From assembly GCA_022710185.1 (NCBI GenBank), contig JAKLHK010000003.1:1-64000 (forward strand): a stretch of 64,000 bases of DNA, in the 5' to 3' direction. The translations under genes and the position numbers were made by a program. Shown here one piece after another: positions 24,435 to 34,098 of the stretch. Numbering within the stretch: position 1 is the stretch's first letter; every line of letters begins with the position of its first letter. The notes beneath the pieces are model-generated. The model was not told where the DNA came from. It made no database searches and was given only the letters and a program-made list of their open reading frames with translations. The stretch is from Bacteroidota bacterium. Lineage in GTDB: Bacteria > Bacteroidota > Bacteroidia > Bacteroidales > JAGNHN01.

Positions 24435-25844
24435 ATGGATACCATCATAACCGATAATAGCCTCAAAGGCAAGATGATCACCCTGTTCGGGGAAAACCTC
24501 CGTTCGAACTTCAGCAGTGATTCGGAACATATACGTTCCATCCGGCTGCAGGCCATCGAAAGGTTCAGGGAGCTTGGCTTTCCTTCTCCAACAGAGGAAA
24601 AGTGGCGCTCCACCAACCTGGGCAAGACCCTGATGCTGGAGTATGTGCAGCATTTCGCACCCCTGGAAAAGGACATCGATGTGCGCAAAGTGTTCCAATG
24701 CGAGGTGTTCGACCTGGATACTATCCTGGTAGCGCAATACAACGGCTGGCTGGTGAACAAGGGCGAAACCCTGACAAGCCTTCCCAACGGCACCGTCATC
24801 GGCAGTCTCGCCGACGCGATGCGTCAGTATCCTGAGATCTTCGAAAAGCATTATGGCAAATACGCCGATATGCAGCACGATGGACTGAATGCCCTCAATA
24901 CGGCCTTCGCTCAGGATGGGCTGTTCATCTATGTGCCCGAAGGGGTCACCGTGGAGAAACCGGTGCAGATCATCAACCTGATCGACCTGAAGGAAAACTT
25001 CTTTGTCCAGCCGCGTAACCTCATCGTACTGGAAAAGGGGGCCAGCCTCAGGCTGGTGCATTGTGACCACTCCCTACGGCATAAGGAAAGTCTGATCAAT
25101 AACGTCTCAGAATTCTACGTTGGAGAGGGCGCCTATCTGGATCATTACAAGATCCAGAACAAGGACAACAGCTCCACCCTTATCACGACCACTTTCTTCC
25201 ATCAGGAGAGGGAGAGCAGGGTGTCCACCAACACCATCGTGCTGCATGGAGGGGTGGTTCGCAACAACATCAGCGTTAAACTGGCAGGGGAATATGCCGA
25301 AGCGGATATTCTGGGACTTTACCTTGTAGACCGGGAACAGCACGTGGATACCCATGTACACGTTGACCACGCGGTACCCCACTGCACCAGCAACGAGATG
25401 TTCAAGGGCATACTGGATGACCAGGCCAGCGGGGTGTTCAACGGACATATTTTAGTACGCAGGGAGGCCCAGAAGACCCTGGCTTATCAGAACAACCGCA
25501 ACCTTTTACTCACCGACAAGGCCCGCATCCATACCAAGCCCCACCTGGAGATCTATGCCGATGACGTGAAGTGCAGTCACGGGGCCACCGTGGGGCAGCT
25601 TGACCCGGAAGCTATGTTCTATCTTCGTACCCGGGGTATTGGAGAGCACGCGGCGCGTATGCTGCTCATGTATGCTTTCGCTGCCGAGGTGATCGGTAAG
25701 ATCTCGATCCAGGCCCTGCGCGAAAGGATAGACGAACTGGTTGCCAAGCGATTAAGGGGTGAGCTGACCATTTGCGATCAATGTGTGATCGACTGCCGGG
25801 AAAAGCGTCCCGTTTCTTTCGACATAGACCTCAGCAAGATCTGA
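24435..25844 (+). CDS. sufD: Fe-S cluster assembly protein SufD
   Basis: SufD is the SufB paralogue that forms the SufB-SufC2-SufD complex and supports iron entry. It has 469 residues and the family regions LNTAFAQDGLFIYVPEGVTVEKPVQI, LIVLEKGASLRLVHCDHSL, GVFNGHILVRREAQKTLAYQNNRNLLL and HGATVGQLDPEAMFYLRTRG. The C-terminus has an extra tail with three Cys (CDQCVIDC), a pattern I associate with Bacteroidota SufD. It starts 15 nt after sufC. Confidence 0.97.
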   Translation: MDTIITDNSLKGKMITLFGENLRSNFSSDSEHIRSIRLQAIERFRELGFPSPTEEKWRSTNLGKTLMLEYVQHFAPLEKDIDVRKVFQCEVFDLDTILVAQYNGWLVNKGETLTSLPNGTVIGSLADAMRQYPEIFEKHYGKYADMQHDGLNALNTAFAQDGLFIYVPEGVTVEKPVQIINLIDLKENFFVQPRNLIVLEKGASLRLVHCDHSLRHKESLINNVSEFYVGEGAYLDHYKIQNKDNSSTLITTTFFHQERESRVSTNTIVLHGGVVRNNISVKLAGEYAEADILGLYLVDREQHVDTHVHVDHAVPHCTSNEMFKGILDDQASGVFNGHILVRREAQKTLAYQNNRNLLLTDKARIHTKPHLEIYADDVKCSHGATVGQLDPEAMFYLRTRGIGEHAARMLLMYAFAAEVIGKISIQALRERIDELVAKRLRGELTICDQCVIDCREKRPVSFDIDLSKI

Positions 25845-25847
25845 AGC

Positions 25848-27068
25848 ATGCCCATCGACCCCCATAGTATCCGGCAGCGTTTTCCCCTGCTCACCCGGCA
25901 GGTCCATGGAAAACCCCTGGTATACCTGGACAATGCCGCTACCACCCAGAAGCCGGAAGGGGTGCTTGAGGCCATGGACCACTACTACCGTGCGCTCAAT
26001 AGCAACATTCACCGGGGAGTGTATACCCTGGCGCAGGAAGCCACGGACCGCTACGAGGAGGTCCGGCAGGCTGTGGCCCGTTTTCTGCATGCCCCTGCAG
26101 CCCATGAAATCATTTTCACCCGGGGCACCACAGAGTCGATCAATCTGGTAGCCCAGAGCTTCGGTCAGCGGTACCTTCGCGAGGGCGATGAGGTGGTGGT
26201 GAGCGTTATGGAGCACCATTCCAATATTGTGCCCTGGCAGTTGGCATGCCAGCGTTCGGGTGCCCGGTTGAAGGTTTTGGGAATCGACGGGCAGGGCCGG
26301 CTCGACATGGACGCCCTGGATGCCATCCTGGGCGAGCGCACCCGTTTGCTGGCCCTCACCCAGGTTTCCAATGTCACCGGACGTATCCATCCGGTACGGG
26401 AGATCATCCGGAAGGCCCATGCCCTGGACATCCCGGTCCTGATCGACGGGGCACAATCGGCCCCCCATCTTGCCGTGGATGTGCAGGAGCTCGACTGTGA
26501 TTTTTTCGCCTTCTCGGGCCACAAGGCCTATGGCCCTATGGGCATCGGCGTGCTGTACGGCAAGGAGCGCTGGCTGGAGGAGATGCCCCCCTGGCAGGGG
26601 GGGGGAGAGATGATCGACCGGGTGACCTTTGAGGAGACGACATACAACGAGCTGCCGTATAAGTTCGAAGCCGGTACCCCGGCCGTGGCAGAGGCGCTCG
26701 GATTGAAGGCCGCCCTGGACTTCATGGAAGCAGTCGGCATGCCCGGGCTGCATGCCCTGGAAACGGAACTGATGGCCCATGCCTGGAAAAAGCTGGAAGG
26801 ATTCCCCGGGATGCGGCTATACAGTGCAGTGGAAGACAATGCAGGGGTAATATCTTTCTTGCTGGACGGCATCCATCCCTATGACCTGGGCACGCTCCTG
26901 GACCGCTTCGGCATTGCCGTGCGCACCGGACACCATTGCGCCCAGCCCCTGATGGATCACTGGGGTGTGCCCGGCACGGTGAGGCTCTCGGTGGCCGCCT
27001 ACAATACCACCGAAGAGATTGATATCTTTGCGGAGGCCTTGGAGAAGTGCGCCGCCATCCTGGCCTGA
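25848..27068 (+). CDS. sufS: Cysteine desulfurase SufS
   Basis: A PLP-dependent enzyme that takes sulfur from L-cysteine as a persulfide for cluster assembly. The 406-residue protein has the group II landmarks: PLP Lys in AFSGHKAYGPMG, MEHHSNIVPWQ, and the active-site Cys in GHHCAQPLMDHWG with the short loop typical of SufS. The gene begins 3 nt after the sufD stop. The partner sufE follows. Confidence 0.98.
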   Translation: MPIDPHSIRQRFPLLTRQVHGKPLVYLDNAATTQKPEGVLEAMDHYYRALNSNIHRGVYTLAQEATDRYEEVRQAVARFLHAPAAHEIIFTRGTTESINLVAQSFGQRYLREGDEVVVSVMEHHSNIVPWQLACQRSGARLKVLGIDGQGRLDMDALDAILGERTRLLALTQVSNVTGRIHPVREIIRKAHALDIPVLIDGAQSAPHLAVDVQELDCDFFAFSGHKAYGPMGIGVLYGKERWLEEMPPWQGGGEMIDRVTFEETTYNELPYKFEAGTPAVAEALGLKAALDFMEAVGMPGLHALETELMAHAWKKLEGFPGMRLYSAVEDNAGVISFLLDGIHPYDLGTLLDRFGIAVRTGHHCAQPLMDHWGVPGTVRLSVAAYNTTEEIDIFAEALEKCAAILA

Positions 27069-27109
27069 ACGCCTTCCGCCGAGGATAGGGATAGTATAAC
27101 ATCAAGGAA

Positions 27110-27550
27110 ATGATGAGCATAGATGACAGGGCTGCCGCGCTCGAACAGGAGTTTGCCCAGTTCGGGGAGTGGCTGGACAAATACAACTACCTGATCGAAC
27201 TGGGAAAATCTGTTCCATCGATTGATCCGCAGTTCCGGACCGACAGCTACCTCATCCGTGGTTGCCAGTCGCGGGTCTGGCTGCATGCCCGCCTGGAGGA
27301 TGCAGTGATCCGTTACAGCGCCGACAGCGATGCCGTGATCACCCGCGGAATCGCCAGCATGCTGATCCGGGTGTTGGACGGACAGCCTCCGGATGCCGTT
27401 ATGGGAGCCGATCTGAGCTTCATCGACAGGATAGGGCTGAAGGAGCACCTCAGTCCTACGCGCTCGAACGGGCTGCTGGCCATGTTGAAGCAGATGAAGC
27501 TGTACGCCTATGCCTTCCAGGCCCGCGAGAAGGCCGGGGGGAAAAGCTGA
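27110..27550 (+). CDS. sufE: Cysteine desulfuration protein SufE
   Basis: SufE accepts the persulfide from SufS and hands it to SufBCD. The 146-residue protein has the acceptor Cys in LIRGCQSRVWL (about residue 50), and the conserved SADSDAVITRGIASMLIRVLDGQ and LSPTRSNGLLAML segments. Two adjacent ATGs (27110 and 27113) are equally possible starts. Confidence 0.97.
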   Translation: MMSIDDRAAALEQEFAQFGEWLDKYNYLIELGKSVPSIDPQFRTDSYLIRGCQSRVWLHARLEDAVIRYSADSDAVITRGIASMLIRVLDGQPPDAVMGADLSFIDRIGLKEHLSPTRSNGLLAMLKQMKLYAYAFQAREKAGGKS

Positions 27551-27555
27551 GCGCC

Positions 27556-27879
27556 ATGGACCTCAAGGAACAGAAAGTGATCCTGGAGAACGAGATCATC
27601 CGCAGCCTGCGGGAGATCTACGATCCGGAGGTGCCCGTGAACATCTACGATCTGGGGTTGGTATACGGCATCGTACTTGACGATGAGATGAAGGCCACGG
27701 TGACCATGACCCTTACCACCCCCAACTGTCCTGTGGCCGAGTCCCTTCCCACAGAGGTGAAGGAAAAGGTCGCCGCCATTGCCGGCATCCGCGAGGCTGA
27801 GGTGGTGATCACCTTCGATCCCCCCTGGACCATGGACCAGCTCAGCGACGAAGCCCGGCTGGAGTTGGGGCTCCTTTGA
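27556..27879 (+). CDS. sufT: SufT-like DUF59/MIP18 family protein
   Basis: A 107-residue DUF59 (MIP18-like) protein, a family involved in Fe-S protein maturation and regularly placed at the end of suf operons. Landmarks are IYDPEVPVNIYDLGLVYGI, the Cys in TTPNCPVAESLP, and VVITFDPPWTMDQLSDEARLELGLL. The ATG at 27556 begins 5 nt after the sufE stop; the same frame is open further upstream through sufE but lacks family similarity there. The stop codon TGA lies inside the first unit of a heptamer array. Confidence 0.95.
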   Translation: MDLKEQKVILENEIIRSLREIYDPEVPVNIYDLGLVYGIVLDDEMKATVTMTLTTPNCPVAESLPTEVKEKVAAIAGIREAEVVITFDPPWTMDQLSDEARLELGLL

Positions 27880-27930
27880 TATCTGATATCTGATATCTGA
27901 TATCTGATATCTGATATCTGATGGGGGATG
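27875..27930 (+). repeat. TCTGATA heptamer array at the sufT stop
   Basis: TTTGATA, five TCTGATA, TCTGATG and GGGGATG are in phase. The stop TGA (27877-27879) is within the first unit. Because 7 is not a multiple of 3, TGA recurs in all three frames. It has the same orientation relative to the gene as the arrays after sufB, the dCMP deaminase and the ABC-F gene. Confidence 0.9.
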
Positions 27931-27971
27931 TGTGCTGTTGATTGATAGTTTATTTGACCGATAATCCCTTT

Positions 27972-28048
27972 CCACTTTTCACTTTCCACTTTCCACTACC
28001 ACTAGCCACTAGCCATTAGCCACTAGCCACTGTCTGCCGTAGGCAGAC
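27972..28048 (+). repeat. CACTAGC heptamer array with terminal hairpin
   Basis: Nine phased units drift from CCACTTT through CCACTAC to CACTAGC and CACTGTC (27972-28034). A GTCTGCC-GTA-GGCAGAC hairpin follows (28032-28048). The same array-plus-hairpin composite occurs at 33992-34044 before dxs. Here it lies about 105 nt before the FISUMP gene. Confidence 0.85.
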
Positions 28049-28153
28049 CCGCTTTTAACAATTAGTTAACATGTTAAGTATGTACATAAAAGCATACAAC
28101 TATTAATTTTACAGCCTGGCGTTCCCTTTTTGCTAATATCTAAACTTTCTTTA

Positions 28154-29182
28154 ATGAGATTGATGATCCTGTCATTGCTCCTGTTGGGAGTCATTACGGG
28201 TATTGCCCAAAACAATGCCCCCGGTGTTTCCAATGTATTGGTATCGCCGCGGTCTGATTGTTCATCTGTCCTGGATATCTACTATGATGTATTGGATCAG
28301 GACGGGGATACGATGACGGTAACGCTTGAAGCCAGTTCTGACGGGGGTGCAAATTGGGTGCTTGGTGTGGGTGCCGCGAACCTGAGCGGGGATTTTGGCC
28401 CGGGCGTAATATCAGGAATTGTCAAGCACATCGTCTGGGACCTTGGAGCCGACCATCCAGATGAGATTATTCCGGAATTGAAGGTAAAGGTGGTAGCCGA
28501 GGATGGTTATGCTCCCACACCCACTCCACAAGAACCCTGCTTGGGTGCATTGACGGTCAATCACGAAGGTCAATTGTACAATACCGTAGCTATCGGCAGC
28601 CAGTGCTGGTTCAGGGAAAACCTTAATGTAGGAACTATGGTAAATGGTAGTACGAACCACACAAACAATAATGTGGTAGAGAAATATTGTTACAATAATG
28701 ATGCTTCCAATTGCGCAATCTTCGGAGGACTTTACCTCTGGGGTGAGGCAATGAATTACAGTCCATCGACGAGCACCGGAGCCCAGGGCCTCTGTCCTCC
28801 GGGCTGGCATATCCCTTCAAATGCAGACTGGTGTGAACTGGTAACTTTATTAGATCCTTCTGTACCAAATTGCTTCTTCACCACCTTGATAGTGTCCTAT
28901 TCTGCCGGATGGAAGCTTAAGGAAACAGGGACAGCATATTGGTACACAAATACTAATGCGACCAATAGCTCAGGTTTTTCGGCCCGAGGTGGAGGGCAGC
29001 GAAGGAATTTTGGTGGCAGCTATGGATATGGGTTCGAGTATCGATATCAAAATGCATATTTCTGGGCATCCTCAAGTAATCTCTCATATTACCTGAATTC
29101 AGAAGGAAGAGTCACCCGGGGAGCAAATACAAACGTCGGTACCGCATACTCAATTCGTTGTATTCGAGATTCGTCCTGGTAG
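28154..29182 (+). CDS. Secreted FISUMP-domain protein
   Basis: A 342-residue secreted protein of unknown function. The signal peptide is MRLMILSLLLLGVITGIA, with cleavage before Gln (Q-rule). The first 120 residues resemble an extracellular beta-sandwich (SNVLVSPRSDCSSVLDIYYDVLDQDGD). The C-terminal ~200 residues match the 'Fibrobacter succinogenes major paralogous domain' (GSQCWFRENLNVGT, GLYLWGEAMNYSPSTSTGAQGLCPPGWHIPSNADWCEL, and a final YSIRCIRD). No sorting domain is present. The ATG at 28154 is preferred over a TTG at 28130. GC content is visibly lower than in the flanking suf and dxs genes, which suggests a separate origin. It pairs with the large gene that follows. Confidence 0.8.
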   Translation: MRLMILSLLLLGVITGIAQNNAPGVSNVLVSPRSDCSSVLDIYYDVLDQDGDTMTVTLEASSDGGANWVLGVGAANLSGDFGPGVISGIVKHIVWDLGADHPDEIIPELKVKVVAEDGYAPTPTPQEPCLGALTVNHEGQLYNTVAIGSQCWFRENLNVGTMVNGSTNHTNNNVVEKYCYNNDASNCAIFGGLYLWGEAMNYSPSTSTGAQGLCPPGWHIPSNADWCELVTLLDPSVPNCFFTTLIVSYSAGWKLKETGTAYWYTNTNATNSSGFSARGGGQRRNFGGSYGYGFEYRYQNAYFWASSSNLSYYLNSEGRVTRGANTNVGTAYSIRCIRDSSW

Positions 29183-29227
29183 GTCAAAATTGATATCTCC
29201 ATAGAGTTTCATAGTATTTTCTTCCTT

Positions 29228-32200
29228 ATGAATAGAATCAATCTCCTTAAGATCTGTCAGGGTTTGTTGTTTGTAATAACTACTGTTCTGACGCATAGTG
29301 TTTTCGCCGATTCCGGGGAAGGCACATCAGCCAGCATCCGGGTATCCACTAAATATGGAATTTCCGGCATTGTGGTTGATGCGCAGAGCGGTAATGCTAT
29401 TTCCGGCGCAAGTGTCGTCCTAACAGCACCCGGCAATCAAACCTTTACTTATACTACGGCAACAGATGGCTCATTTTCTTCGAATAGTATGCCGTTATCG
29501 CCATTTACCGTGGAAATTTCCGCTAACGGATACCAGTCAGAAATCAAGACATTCAACACAACAGAGACCTGTCTTTTTAGCGTAATTGGTCTGGATGTCC
29601 CTGATTCTAATTGCATAAAAATCAATCCTTCCCTAAGGATTTGCGCAGACGAAATCGTTGAGGTCCAGCCTTATTACTATCGCCTGACCGGAAACCCCGT
29701 CATTAATGGTATCCTTAGCATAGATGGGCAGGTTATGGTTGATAAAAGGCCGCACCTGTATTATCCCGAGATATCAGCCAATGGAAATCTGTATGCCCTT
29801 GATATTCAAGGAACCGATGTGCTTGTAAGCTCCGGCACTGGGCTCAACGTATATGTAGATGGGAATACGCTGAATCCCAAGGACTGGAAGTCGATCATCG
29901 GAAGTCCTATCCTGATGGGGGGCTTTAATATGGATGTCTGCCAGATTATAGTTGATGGGGATGGTAACAGTGTTGAGCTCAAGAGTTTTATGAAAATGCC
30001 GTTTCCTGTAGACTTGATCTTTGCGAAGTTGTGGGAAGAAGCCAAACATCCGATCAATTTAGTGAGCAAGCTGGGATTCAGCGATCTTTATTCCAAAGAC
30101 AATGGCAGAAGCAGCACCGGGAACATCAGCGGCCTGGGGATTAATTTTGGAGCATTTTCCATAAAGGACCTCAGCCTTTATTTTAATACTTCTACCCAGG
30201 TTTTTGGTGGAGGTTTCTCTCTGAGCATCCCCGGCGATCCTCCTGATGTGCTGAAATCCGGATCCCTGACAGACTCCTCATCCATTGATTCCCTTCTGGC
30301 TTTACCGCTTGTCTTAGTTAATTCAACCGGTATGCCCGCAGATACACTTCTGTTGGATAGTCTGATCGGAAAGAGAACCTTTTTGGGGGCTGATCTTATC
30401 AGGTTAAGCGTTCAGATGGAGTTTGTATCAGGATCAATCCATGAGTTCCGGGTTTCAGTAGGTGCAAAGGTTCCCCTGTTTGCCACCGGATTATACATAA
30501 CAGAAGCGACCGGGGGCATTTCGAATTTCACCAAACTGGACAATTGGCGAGTACTCGCCAATTTTGACATAGAAACAGGACTGAACCTTCCCGTGCTCGG
30601 TTCGCCGATCAAGATTAATGACGTTGGTGGTGAGGTCCACCCCTGGGATCATTTTAAGTTATCCGGGGTCGTTGAAATCTTCGGCCAGCAGGTTTCGGGC
30701 GCTATCCTTGAATATTCTCCCCCTAAGAAAGCATTGGTAGGTGAGGCACAACTTGACCTTGCAGGTATCATTCTTGGTAAAGCCAACCTCAGCCTGAAAT
30801 CCGGAGACTTTTCGGGAGGGGGCGAATTTACGGTCAAGACACCCCCTGTACTCCCCTGGAAATTTAAATGGGCGCAGAATCGGGTAATAGGATCATCAGC
30901 AGCATCATTCCACAATAATAATATTTGGCTGCAAAGAAGAATCTTCGATTTCGGCATTGCTATGAGGCTGGAATATGGGAATCCCAATTTTCCCTACTTC
31001 CATTATTACCTCGGGAGCAATTATGAAGAGATGTCACAGATATGGAAGGGTGCGGCCAAAGGCAAGTCTGCCGTGCAATTCCAGGTACCCGAGAACTGTC
31101 CTGGAATGATGGTTATAGTAGGAGACACGGTCAATCAGCACCATGTTTCAATTTCGTTGCAGGATCCGTCTGGCGGAATCTGGGATAGTACCAATACGTC
31201 TTATACCTGGGTGCCTGAAAGTTCCCAGACTATAATAGTCGTGGAGAATCCTGTCAAGGGCAACTGGAGCCTGGTGGCAAATAGCTTTACCAATGTACGG
31301 ACTGAATTTCTGTTCCAGGACCAGGCGCCTGGCCTGCTTGTAGGCGAGCCGGTCAATGCGGAGTACGGGATCGTAAACTGCAGGATGGATATCACCGACT
31401 TCAATGATACCCTCGCAGTCAGGGTATTCTACGACACGGATTCCCTTGATTTCGATGGTGTGGTTATCGAAAGCTTTGAGGTGGTGAACAATGCCGTAGT
31501 AGATTATGTCTGGCAAACCGGCGTATTGCCTGATGGAGAGTATTTTATGTATGCCGAGGTGAGTGATGGGAAGAACGTACCTGTTAGGCAGTATTCAAAC
31601 GGGGCTGTATTGCTGAACACTTCAGGAATAACTGAGCACCCGGAAGGAATTGTACATATTCAAAAGGGGGATTCCCTTGAGATCCAATGGGCTGGTCCTG
31701 TGAACCCTATATTAACAACAGCCTTGTTCTATCTTCATGATCCTGCAAACAGCCGGACAGAACAGATCGCAGTGGTTGATGATACTGTTGCAATGTTTTT
31801 CAATCTTAGGGCCGGTGTGACGTATGAGCTCTGGGGAAGGTTCATTAGCCCCCAGGGAGTAGGGGGATCTGTAAGCGACACGATTCTGATTTATGTTAAT
31901 GCCTTTGATACTGCAAATCATCCTCCCGTTATCACCTTGGCTGGACCTACCATCTGGAGGCTGACCGAAGGAGAGCAGGATAGTTTGTTGCTGACAGCGG
32001 TGGATGCAGATCAGGACTCCCTTGCGTTTAATCTTCTAACCAACATTCAAGGACTGGTAATCAACGGGAACGTTCTTTCCTGGACGCCCAGCGCCAGTGA
32101 ACTAGGGGCGCATCGCATCCTATTTTCGGTTGGTGACGGAAATGCGATTGACACTGCTGCCTTGGAGGCCGTGGTATACTCCCAGGATGATGTAAAGGTG

Positions 32201-33862
32201 AGGACCGGATACAGCTCCCGCACTTTATATGAAAAGGATGTAAAGTTTGCGAGGATAGTTGATTATCAAAGGCAGGTTCCAAATATCCAGGTACTGTTGA
32301 TGAATGTCCGTTCGGGTGATTCCGTTGCCATCGAGTGCAGGAAAGTGAATGAATTTGAATTCATTGGGACCTTTGAAGTTTCAGCATATTCGTCATCGAT
32401 GCTGGGAGTAATGCACGGGGATACTATTCGCCTGAAATATTTTACAGATGGTACTGCGTACTTTGCCGATGCGATCTATGACAGCCTGCCTCAGCCCAAC
32501 GATCAGTCTCCGCCAGCGGGCATACAGGATATCTCGGCCAACCTGCTTCGGAATAATGGAGTTTTACTAACCTGGACCAGTCCGGGTGACGATGGGATGC
32601 TGGGGAGAGCATTTGCCTACGATATCCGGTATTCGTCATCGCCCATCTTGAATGAGAATGATTTTTTTATGGCAAACCGTATCAGCCAGGTGCCCTATCC
32701 ATCTCCCTCCGGAAGACGGGACTCGTTGGTCATAGCCCTGGATTCACTGGAAGGATTGAGAGGAAGTGACAGCCTTTGGTTAGTAATCAAGACAGAGGAT
32801 GAGCAGCAGAATTGGAGCCCCCTGGGAAATCTTGTCTCTGTTCCCTTGCAATTGGCTCCTTTAGCCTTGAATGCAAGTATCAGTGACCGATATGTTGTAA
32901 GCCTTGACTGGGATACTCTTGCTGTGGCAGGGTTGGATCATTTCAGAATATTGAGAGGGATTGACGATGGTAGCCTTAGCCTGCTCGCCGACAGTATTCT
33001 GTCGACTGCATATTCAGACGATTTGTATGCAGCTCTGGATGGTAGTTTCACCTATGGAGTGCAGGCTATCTATTCGAATGGAAGCAGTGATACTATCTTT
33101 TCTTCGCCCATTGACCTTGATCGATTTACGGATGGGATTATCCTGTTTCACCTGGAGGATGCAAGCATTTTCGATAGCGTACATTACAGCATCGCAAGTA
33201 TAGACTCAATATATTCAATGAATTATGCAGGAATGACCAATTCCACAGGGCTGGTGCATTTGCCTGGCCTTTTCAAAGGGGATTATCGGGTTTCGGCCGT
33301 TCGTGCAGGATATCAGAATCTTGTGGATACTGTTAGTGTGGGCAAGGAAAACAGCTCATTCGTTATTATGTTATACGATGAGCAGAAGGAAAGAATGATT
33401 ACGGGATTTGTAGTGTATGATGACCAAACCCGTAGTTCGATACATAATGTTATGGTTAAGGTCAAGGATTTGTCAGGAAATGTTCTGGATACAGCATTTA
33501 CGGACTCTTTGGGATACTTTAGCGCTTATTTGAACCCAGGAGAATATGTCATCGAAACTATGATCCCGATACCCTGGGGTGGTTGTGATTCAATCGATGT
33601 CCATACGGTAATGGAGCATTTTGTTGACTTCGACAGCTTGAGCGGGTTGAGATTTCTGGCGGGTGATGTAAATGTGACTGGCAATATCAACGCAATCGAT
33701 GCATTACTGATGTCACGCAGGATCAATGGTCTAAGTGGATCTTTCTTGTCGGGTAACTGGGTTCCGGTAACTCATCAGGTATCTGTTCGCCCTGGTCTGC
33801 CACAACAAGTAATACTGAAGGTACTGGCGACCGGTGACGTGGATGCATCATATCGGCCATAG
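29228..33862 (+). CDS. Large secreted multidomain surface protein
   Basis: A 1544-residue secreted protein. After a signal peptide (residues 1-27, ending VFA) comes a carboxypeptidase-regulatory-like beta-sandwich (about 40-110, GISGIVVDAQSGNAISGASVVLTAP). A long unassigned middle contains repeated LSLKSGDFSGGGEF-like segments, and then cadherin/Ig-like modules (PPVITLAGPTIWRLTEGEQDSLLLTAVDADQDSL near 900). Fibronectin-type segments follow (QDISANLLRNNGVLLTWTSPGDDG, 1100-1280), then a second carboxypeptidase-regulatory-like module. The end is a dockerin-like Ca-binding pair: GDVNVTGNINAIDALLMSRRING and a final GDVDASY. No typical T9SS C-terminal domain follows, so it may be truncated or anchored differently. 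It begins 45 nt after the FISUMP gene and shares its lower GC. The function is unknown; adhesion or polymer binding is a guess. Confidence 0.78.
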   Translation: MNRINLLKICQGLLFVITTVLTHSVFADSGEGTSASIRVSTKYGISGIVVDAQSGNAISGASVVLTAPGNQTFTYTTATDGSFSSNSMPLSPFTVEISANGYQSEIKTFNTTETCLFSVIGLDVPDSNCIKINPSLRICADEIVEVQPYYYRLTGNPVINGILSIDGQVMVDKRPHLYYPEISANGNLYALDIQGTDVLVSSGTGLNVYVDGNTLNPKDWKSIIGSPILMGGFNMDVCQIIVDGDGNSVELKSFMKMPFPVDLIFAKLWEEAKHPINLVSKLGFSDLYSKDNGRSSTGNISGLGINFGAFSIKDLSLYFNTSTQVFGGGFSLSIPGDPPDVLKSGSLTDSSSIDSLLALPLVLVNSTGMPADTLLLDSLIGKRTFLGADLIRLSVQMEFVSGSIHEFRVSVGAKVPLFATGLYITEATGGISNFTKLDNWRVLANFDIETGLNLPVLGSPIKINDVGGEVHPWDHFKLSGVVEIFGQQVSGAILEYSPPKKALVGEAQLDLAGIILGKANLSLKSGDFSGGGEFTVKTPPVLPWKFKWAQNRVIGSSAASFHNNNIWLQRRIFDFGIAMRLEYGNPNFPYFHYYLGSNYEEMSQIWKGAAKGKSAVQFQVPENCPGMMVIVGDTVNQHHVSISLQDPSGGIWDSTNTSYTWVPESSQTIIVVENPVKGNWSLVANSFTNVRTEFLFQDQAPGLLVGEPVNAEYGIVNCRMDITDFNDTLAVRVFYDTDSLDFDGVVIESFEVVNNAVVDYVWQTGVLPDGEYFMYAEVSDGKNVPVRQYSNGAVLLNTSGITEHPEGIVHIQKGDSLEIQWAGPVNPILTTALFYLHDPANSRTEQIAVVDDTVAMFFNLRAGVTYELWGRFISPQGVGGSVSDTILIYVNAFDTANHPPVITLAGPTIWRLTEGEQDSLLLTAVDADQDSLAFNLLTNIQGLVINGNVLSWTPSASELGAHRILFSVGDGNAIDTAALEAVVYSQDDVKVRTGYSSRTLYEKDVKFARIVDYQRQVPNIQVLLMNVRSGDSVAIECRKVNEFEFIGTFEVSAYSSSMLGVMHGDTIRLKYFTDGTAYFADAIYDSLPQPNDQSPPAGIQDISANLLRNNGVLLTWTSPGDDGMLGRAFAYDIRYSSSPILNENDFFMANRISQVPYPSPSGRRDSLVIALDSLEGLRGSDSLWLVIKTEDEQQNWSPLGNLVSVPLQLAPLALNASISDRYVVSLDWDTLAVAGLDHFRILRGIDDGSLSLLADSILSTAYSDDLYAALDGSFTYGVQAIYSNGSSDTIFSSPIDLDRFTDGIILFHLEDASIFDSVHYSIASIDSIYSMNYAGMTNSTGLVHLPGLFKGDYRVSAVRAGYQNLVDTVSVGKENSSFVIMLYDEQKERMITGFVVYDDQTRSSIHNVMVKVKDLSGNVLDTAFTDSLGYFSAYLNPGEYVIETMIPIPWGGCDSIDVHTVMEHFVDFDSLSGLRFLAGDVNVTGNINAIDALLMSRRINGLSGSFLSGNWVPVTHQVSVRPGLPQQVILKVLATGDVDASYRP

Positions 33863-33991
33863 TTCCATAAGGAACATAGGTTGGGCAATGAATTGATCTA
33901 TTCCGTAAGCGTTATGCTCCTTCTCACTGGCATAAGGCAACCCCTGCTGGGCAATTACTTGACAGATTATTCCATTGTTTTTCGCTGACTT

Positions 33992-34058
33992 TAGCCACTA
34001 GCCACTAGCCATTAGCCACTAGCCACTGTCTGCCGAAGGCAGACCCCCCACTAGCCAC
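33992..34058 (+). repeat. TAGCCAC heptamer array and hairpin upstream of dxs
   Basis: Five phased units of the TAGCCAC type (33992-34026) precede a GTCTGCC-GAA-GGCAGAC hairpin (34028-34044) and one more TAGCCAC (34052-34058). The loop differs from the copy at 28032-28048 while the stem is identical. The array ends about 10 nt before the dxs -7 element. Confidence 0.87.
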
Positions 34059-34067
34059 TAATTCCCC

Positions 34068-34075
34068 TACCTTTG
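34068..34075 (+). promoter_or_regulatory. dxs promoter, -7 element
   Basis: TACCTTTG fits TAnnTTTG. The predicted start near 34082 gives a leader of about 17 nt. Confidence 0.62.
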
Positions 34076-34098
34076 TCGTTGTTGCATCTGCATCGCCA

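Noticed and set aside
27262-27555. N-terminal extension of the DUF59 protein into sufE
   Set aside because: The upstream part is an out-of-frame reading of sufE; family similarity begins at the ATG at 27556.
28412-28810. Antisense ORF opposite the FISUMP gene
   Set aside because: No signal or family match; the sense gene has a clear signal peptide and domain.
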